This document shows, piece after piece, positions 42,482 to 45,152 of a stretch of DNA of 45,152 bases; positions within the stretch are counted from its first letter, which is position 1, and every line of letters starts with the position of its first letter. The DNA is taken from assembly GCA_905221605.1 (NCBI GenBank), contig CAJNDS010000292.1, positions 64,001 through 109,152 of the forward strand. The letters run 5' to 3'. The position numbers were made by a program, and so were the translations under genes. The notes under the pieces were generated by a model. The model saw only the letters and a list, made by a program, of their open reading frames with translations. It was not told the DNA's origin and made no database searches. The stretch comes from Symbiodinium natans (taxonomy: Eukaryota; Sar; Dinophyceae; Suessiales; Symbiodiniaceae).

Positions 42482-42842
42482 TAGAGAAAGTTCCGGCGCC
42501 AAACAAGTTCACACTTTGCTGCCTGCTGTTCTAATTTTGGAGGAAGACTGACACAAGACTTAAACTGGAACCGACTGAGAGGCTTATTTTGTTTCACTTG
42601 CAACCAGAAGCTGCAAAAGCCAGGTTCCAATTTGAAGCTTCAACCTGGGTGGCCTTGTATGTTCACACAGGAAATCCAAAATCTCGGGCCGTTTTCGGTG
42701 CCCAGAATTGAGCTGCTTTTGGAACCCATTTTGAGTTCAAATATAATTGAAATCAACTCACAAACAAGATTTTTTCCATTCGACACTGTTTGCATCAACA
42801 CTCAAGAAAACAAAAAAATGGCCGTTGATACGCGTTTTTTTT
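42482..42842. repeat. Direct repeat, copy B
   Basis: Same order of words as 40436-40870, with a deletion of about 60 bp after AAAGCCAG and scattered substitutions. The copies lie 2.04 kb apart, start to start. Confidence 0.85.
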
Positions 42843-43499
42843 TGGACTGGCGCCTTTACTACATCAGCAGCACAGTCGGTCGGTCTTGTTGGGCTCGACG
42901 AAAAGGATGAAACAGAGTCAGCGCACAAAGAACAGACACCGAAGAATCAAAGCGAGCAATCGCGCACTCAAGGTCGTCAATGAAGTCTCGGTGCACAAGG
43001 AAGCACAGAGCTTGTGGAAGGTTCGCAAAATGCAACGTTGCCAGATTCACAAAATCACCATCATGTAGCCACTGGTGCGCAGCGGTTAGTCAACCCGAGG
43101 TTATCAGACGAGGCTCGGCGTTGTCAAGGAAAGACAACCAACAAATGCCGTTAAAACGCTTCTTGGCTTTGCCTTGAAGCTTGAAGCATTGTTTGATGTT
43201 GTTGCTCAGGGCTGGCCAGCAATCTATGCTTGGCTTGGTGGCACCGCTGACTGAGGTTTGCGGGACATCTCTGCAGATTGACGTTGGCAAATGGCCACAA
43301 GAACGCACAAGCTGCAGCTCCGTGCCAACTGTGCCTGTTTGCAAATTCTGCAATGCGCACGTTCCGCAACAATGCTAAGGTGGTTGCTGGGCATTGAATC
43401 CGTAGCCCCTTTGGCTTGAGGTGGTGAAGCCACGAGGGACGCAGTTGAGAGGTGGGAGTCCGTAGCTAAGGTCTGCCCAATTCGGGTGAAGTTGCAGAG
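42843..43499. other. No gene recognised
   Basis: Short frames only. A spliced-leader-like 21-mer lies at 43400-43420. Confidence 0.35.
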
Positions 43500-43810
43500 G
43501 GGTGTTCGACGTTTTGGCAGAGATTCGTGTGTGTCATGGAGTGTGGTGTGTGTTATTGTGTGGGTGCAAAGTGGCTTTAGTGGGTGGTGTGCGTTTGCGT
43601 GTGTGTTGGCTGGGTTCTGCTGGCTGTTCAAGTGTGGAAGTGTGCGGGTGGTGGTGAAAGGTGTGTGGATTTGAAGACACAAAAGAGGGCAAGAAATCAA
43701 CTTCAAAAAAGAGAAGCCGAAGTGACTTCCACAGTGCAAGAAAGATCGCACGCGAACAATGCAAGAGTGCTTTGTCTTGAATGCCAGCTAAAGACAGAAG
43801 TTTGCACAGC
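43500..43810 (+). repeat. Inverted repeat, right copy (of 40862-41185)
   Basis: Plus-strand copy of the 310-bp sequence found inverted 2.3 kb to the left. It lies upstream of the second primer-binding site and gag ORF, so it may be part of that element's 5' LTR. Confidence 0.85.
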
Positions 43811-44469
43811 CAAGCCATGTTTGACAGAAGTGCTTGCGCAAGAGGAGAGAGACGAAGCAGAGATGCAGAATAGAAAGGTGGCATGCTTGCCACATTTCAG
43901 AGCAAACACAGCTGCCGTGGTGCTTTGAAGCCAAAGGTTTGGCAACCAGGAGAAAAAGTTTACTGAGAAAGGCCTTACTCGGACTAAGCTGCAAAGGTGG
44001 ACTGGTGCAGCAGAGTTCAAGCTGAAGTTGGGCAGAGCAAGACGCTGGCACTAGTGCATGTTTCCCTCTTCTTGTGAAAGTTCCTGTCTAAGGACATGTT
44101 TACTTTGTTGTCCTGCATGCTGGCTCAAAGTTGTGTGTGTGTAGTAGGAACTCCGTAGTTGTGCCTTGGAGGCTCGACGGGAGTGCTGCTTTTAAGTGGG
44201 AAAGCCTTTTGAAGTGCTTGAGTTGTAGGAATGTGTGTCTGGAAGCTGTAGAAGTGACTGTGCACGTTTTTGCTTGCTTTAGGTGTAGTTGGGTAGGTTC
44301 CGAGAACTCCCACTGACGTTTGAGTTTGTGTTGTGGCTGTGGAGAACACGTGGCAGAGCAGAGTTTTCACCTGTGTGTAAAGAGTTTCACTGACGAAGCC
44401 TCCGGCTTATGACTTTGGCTCAAGTCGTGAGAAAAAGAGGGTTCAGCGCGCTGCTGCTGTGTTTTCACA
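43811..44469 (+). repeat. Probable 5' LTR or leader of a second copia-like element
   Basis: This sequence ends ...GTTTTCACA directly before TGGTAGCGGAGC, the arrangement expected at an LTR 3' end. The LTR start is not identified because only one copy is in the window; it may extend left through 43500. TTTGGCTCAAG occurs at 44414-44424. No frame of note. Confidence 0.5.
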
Positions 44470-44481
44470 TGGTAGCGGAGC
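44470..44481 (+). other. Primer-binding site of a second LTR element
   Basis: TGGTAGCGGAGC, identical to the site next to the first copia 5' LTR, 32 bases before the gag ATG. Confidence 0.7.
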
Positions 44482-44512
44482 GTGTGTAGCACGCTCGTAG
44501 AAACTAGAAGCC

Positions 44513-45152
44513 ATGGCTGACCCCGGGCTGTCGACCCCTGTGCCTGAAGACGAAGACGACGAAGCTTTGTTTGGCCCCGGTGGTGCCCAGGACGGGCAAC
44601 AACCGCCAACACAACCCCCTGGAGCTTCTGCTCCAGCGGGAGGACCCGCCACGGTCGTCGGACTTGACCCTCAACTCCAGCAGATGATGGTCCAGATGAT
44701 GCAGAGTCAGCAAATGATGATGCAGAATCAGCAACAGACACTTCAAGTTCTGGTGGCGAAGATGGAGGCCGACGAGAGAAGGAGACGTGAGCAGGAAGCA
44801 TTGTCTGCAGCTGTGAGCAACCCATTTGGGGGTGCTTCAAGTGCAGCAGCTGCTGGAAGTCCTACGGCAAAGGCTTCTTCTCCTCCACCGGCGCCATCAC
44901 AGAACCTGCATGTTGGAAGTAACCGTGCAGAGAAGTATCTGCCAGCATTGCCGCTCATCGACAATGTGTCGATGGGAAAAGGGCGTGTGAGAGAGCTGGA
45001 GGAGTACCATCGGTGGTGCGAGGTGCTTGCTTCCTGGCTGGCGTTGATAGACGACAACTATGTCAATGAGTTGCGCCAGGCAATGACGCATGACCGTGAG
45101 ATCAAGCAGTCTGACATGGCAGTTCCGGTAGCATCGCGTTCGGCAAGGTTGT
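44513..45152 (+). CDS. Gag-like 5' end of a second copia-type polyprotein, cut by window edge
   Basis: The ATG at 44513 follows the primer-binding site closely. The frame is open for 213 codons to the window end. It starts with an acidic, Pro/Gly/Gln-rich stretch (MADPGLSTPVPEDEDDEALF), then a Gln/Met-rich helix (QQMMVQMMQSQQMMMQNQQQ) and a charged coiled-coil-like run (VLVAKMEADERRRREQEA). It continues into a folded segment, KYLPALPLIDNVSMGKGRVR, then EYHRWCEVLASWLALIDDNY, which has the Trp-rich look of dinoflagellate copia Gag. No zinc knuckle or enzyme domain is reached. The assignment rests on the site order and composition. Confidence 0.65.
   Translation, partial: MADPGLSTPVPEDEDDEALFGPGGAQDGQQPPTQPPGASAPAGGPATVVGLDPQLQQMMVQMMQSQQMMMQNQQQTLQVLVAKMEADERRRREQEALSAAVSNPFGGASSAAAAGSPTAKASSPPPAPSQNLHVGSNRAEKYLPALPLIDNVSMGKGRVRELEEYHRWCEVLASWLALIDDNYVNELRQAMTHDREIKQSDMAVPVASRSARL

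Noticed and set aside
44513-45152. Calling the right-edge ORF a host protein
   Set aside because: It follows a primer-binding site identical to the copia one at 32 bases, so a Gag start is the better reading.
1-45152. tRNA, rRNA, CRISPR, bacterial promoters or ribosome binding sites
   Set aside because: No cloverleaf, rRNA core or spaced identical repeats with unique spacers were recognised, and the genome is evidently eukaryotic.

Overview
The window looks like nuclear DNA of a dinoflagellate, most likely a symbiodiniacean. The reasons are: sparse coding in intron-split genes; probable GC splice donors; many decayed CCCTAAA/TTTAGGG telomere-type blocks inside the sequence; Ty1/copia elements with lysine/glycine-rich Gag; decayed mitochondrial cob and cox1 pieces lying together in an AT-rich island; and 11-base matches to the 3' end of the dinoflagellate spliced leader inside retroelement sequence. 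No bacterial operon, tRNA, rRNA or CRISPR array was recognised. Species identity is an inference.

Layout. 1-2852 (minus): a three-exon DUF2828-type von Willebrand A protein gene with a C-terminal KH-like segment, cut by the left window edge. 2853-17440: mostly intergenic or intronic DNA. It holds telomere-type repeat blocks (5.6-6.8 kb, 9.6-9.8 kb, 11.2 kb), a 350-bp foldback (6.80-7.15 kb), a small hairpin family (5.5 and 10.6 kb), a poly-C tract (9.3-9.6 kb) and a few minus-strand coding-like segments that I cannot name. 17476-19690: a 2.2-kb non-coding element with 25-bp perfect terminal inverted repeats, filled with decayed 30-bp repeats, a 117-bp tandem repeat and three copies of a 59-bp hairpin. 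19.7-27.5 kb: further unnamed minus-strand exon-like pieces and a 9-bp microsatellite. 27585-29565: an AT-rich island of mitochondrial origin. 29.8-31.84 kb: a decayed non-LTR retrotransposon with an APE-type endonuclease.

31885-40373 (minus): an almost complete Ty1/copia element. It has near-identical 212/216-bp LTRs, a 5-bp CTTAA target duplication and a primer-binding site. It encodes Gag, protease, integrase, reverse transcriptase and RNase H, plus an intact extra 413-codon ORF of unknown function before the 3' LTR. It sits in a CCCCCTTAAG minisatellite. Pol carries two frame breaks, and the integrase has Gly where the catalytic Glu should be, yet the LTRs differ by one substitution and one 4-bp duplication; copying in trans is a reasonable inference. 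The tetramer CAAT (ATTG on the element sense strand) is strongly over-represented on one strand, most of all in the extra ORF and its flank.

40.4-45.15 kb: direct and inverted repeat copies from further retroelements, ending in the 5' end of a second Ty1/copia-like element on the plus strand (primer-binding site 44470, gag ORF from 44513) that runs off the window. Most of the right half is therefore nested mobile DNA; the only clear host gene is the DUF2828 gene at the left edge.
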